From the NCBI GenBank assembly GCA_905479845.1, contig CAJQOB010000272.1:1-7154 (forward strand): a stretch of 7,154 nt of DNA, written 5' to 3'. The position numbers and the translations under genes are program-made. Under the pieces are notes generated by a model, which worked only from the letters and a program-made list of their open reading frames with translations, searched no databases and was not told the origin of the DNA. The DNA is from an uncultured Flavobacteriales bacterium. GTDB lineage: Bacteria; Bacteroidota; Bacteroidia; Flavobacteriales_D; Crocinitomicaceae. Below are positions 6,687 to 7,154 of this stretch, one piece after another (the first letter of the stretch is position 1; each line of letters opens with the position of its first letter).

Positions 6687-6802
6687 GATTTTATACTTAA
6701 TTAACGCGAACTTTTTTAATTTATGGACGTAGAGAAGCTTAGTAAGAATTTAATTTCGAAACATCATTTATCCCATTAATCATGGGTTAAAGAAGCGATA
6801 AC

Positions 6803-6815
6803 AAATGTCAGTTTG
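6803..6815. promoter_or_regulatory. Second copy of the ATGTCAG motif, upstream of topA
   Basis: AAATGTCAGTTTG differs from the 13-mer at 6674-6686 and 1834-1846 at one base. Its final TTTG (6812-6815) coincides with the candidate -33 box of topA, placing ATGTCAG (6805-6811) immediately upstream of the box. The same contact is seen at miaB, with the heptamer in the opposite orientation. Confidence 0.45.
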
Positions 6816-6840
6816 AGATATTGTTATTCTATTAAAGTTG
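6812..6840 (+). promoter_or_regulatory. Candidate topA promoter
   Basis: TTTG at 6812-6815 is followed after 17 bp by TAAAGTTG at 6833-6840, one mismatch from TAnnTTTG, with spacing at the short end of the accepted range. It would start transcription near 6847 and leave a leader of about 85 bases. A competing reading uses TTG at 6838-6840, a 20-bp spacer and TTATTTTG at 6861-6868, also one mismatch. Sequence alone does not decide between them. Confidence 0.4.
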
Positions 6841-6856
6841 CTTATTGAAATTAAAA

Positions 6857-6894
6857 CCTCTTATTTTGCAGGCGCTAAGAGGCTGCTATTTTTT
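6857..6894 (+). other. Hairpin and T run in the topA leader
   Basis: CCTCTTA (6857-6863) pairs perfectly with TAAGAGG (6876-6882) across a 12-base loop. GCAG in the loop (6868-6871) could pair with CTGC just after the stem (6883-6886), which would give a pseudoknot. A run of six T residues follows at 6889-6894. The layout resembles an attenuator or a leaky terminator, but the gap between stem and T run is longer than in a standard intrinsic terminator. A 7-bp stem may also arise by chance. Confidence 0.35.
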
Positions 6895-6931
6895 GTAGAC
6901 TCATTAGAATTTTTGAAAAGACGAGATAGAT

Positions 6932-7154
6932 ATGGCAAAGAACTTAGTAATTGTTGAGTCACCCGCGAAAGCGAAGACGATAGAAGGATATTTAGGAAAA
7001 GACTTTGTTGTAAAATCTAGTTTTGGTCACGTTCGTGATCTCGCGAAAAAAGGCGTTTCTGTAGATGTCGAAAATAACTTCGCACCGAATTATGAAATTT
7101 CTCCCGACAAAACAAAATTAGTCTCAGAGCTGAGAGCATTAGTTAAAAAAGCTG
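6932..7154 (+). CDS. topA: DNA topoisomerase I, N-terminal part (C-terminus outside window)
   Basis: Type IA topoisomerase that relaxes negative supercoils behind moving polymerases. The first 74 codons are present, starting MAKNLVIVESPAKAKTIEGY. This is the opening of the TOPRIM domain, with the catalytic glutamate E9 at the same position as E. coli E9. SSFGHVRDLAKKGVSVDVEN follows, matching the conserved S-x-GH-x-RDL segment. The ATG at 6932 matches the usual family start and has no Shine-Dalgarno sequence. The gene runs in the opposite direction to everything else in the window and shares only the intergenic region with miaB. Full-length proteins in this phylum are several hundred residues, so about a tenth is visible and the active-site tyrosine cannot be checked. 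Confidence 0.95.
   Translation, partial: MAKNLVIVESPAKAKTIEGYLGKDFVVKSSFGHVRDLAKKGVSVDVENNFAPNYEISPDKTKLVSELRALVKKA

Larger units (their letters stand above)
6606..6931. other. Divergent intergenic region between miaB and topA
   Basis: This 326-bp A/T-rich stretch separates the divergent genes miaB and topA. It holds a good miaB promoter with a small leader hairpin, one or two weaker topA promoter candidates, two copies of a 13-bp repeat, and a hairpin in the topA leader; each is listed separately. A 5-bp-arm inverted repeat, CCCAT at 6772-6776 and ATGGG at 6782-6786, is also present but short enough to be chance. I see no tRNA or other recognisable RNA gene. The longest plus-strand ATG frame I noticed codes for only 18 residues (6723-6779). 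Confidence 0.85.

Noticed and set aside
6723..6779. 18-residue plus-strand ATG frame in the miaB-topA gap
   Set aside because: Short enough to arise by chance, with no start signal, and it lies upstream of the predicted topA promoter.

Overview
The window reads as chromosomal DNA of a member of the Bacteroidota, most likely Flavobacteriales. The evidence is AT-rich DNA, A/T-rich translation starts with no Shine-Dalgarno sequence, at least one good match to the Bacteroidota housekeeping promoter (TTTG, about 19 bp, TAnnTTTG), and a gene order (miaB, sigma-54-type activator, LptE-like lipoprotein, acidic TPR-like protein, secG, groES, groEL) that I recall as common in that phylum. The genus cannot be named from the sequence.

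Layout. Everything up to 6605 is on the minus strand. Read in the direction of transcription: a promoter at 6645-6675; miaB (tRNA methylthiotransferase); a receiver-less sigma-54 activator; an LptE-family outer-membrane lipoprotein; a glutamate-rich protein of unknown function with a C-terminal TPR-like segment; and secG. These five genes are separated by 5 bp or less or overlap by one base (TAATG twice), so they look like one operon. A perfect 13-bp hairpin followed by a T run at 1829-1863 closes it. Then come groES and groEL; groEL runs off the left edge. The groES-groEL gap holds a short REP-like palindrome between two near-identical A/T-rich direct repeats. On the plus strand, past a 326-bp divergent promoter region, topA begins at 6932 and runs off the right edge.

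How the genes fit together. The cluster combines tRNA modification, envelope biogenesis (LptE for LPS delivery, SecG for protein export), a dedicated regulator and the main chaperonin.

No obvious new defence, mobile or biosynthetic system is present. The least expected signal is regulatory: the heptamer ATGTCAG/CTGACAT occurs five times in the short non-coding DNA. Three copies form the palindrome between secG and groES, one abuts the predicted -33 box of miaB, and one abuts the predicted -33 box of topA. This could be an operator shared by the chaperonin genes, the envelope operon and topA.
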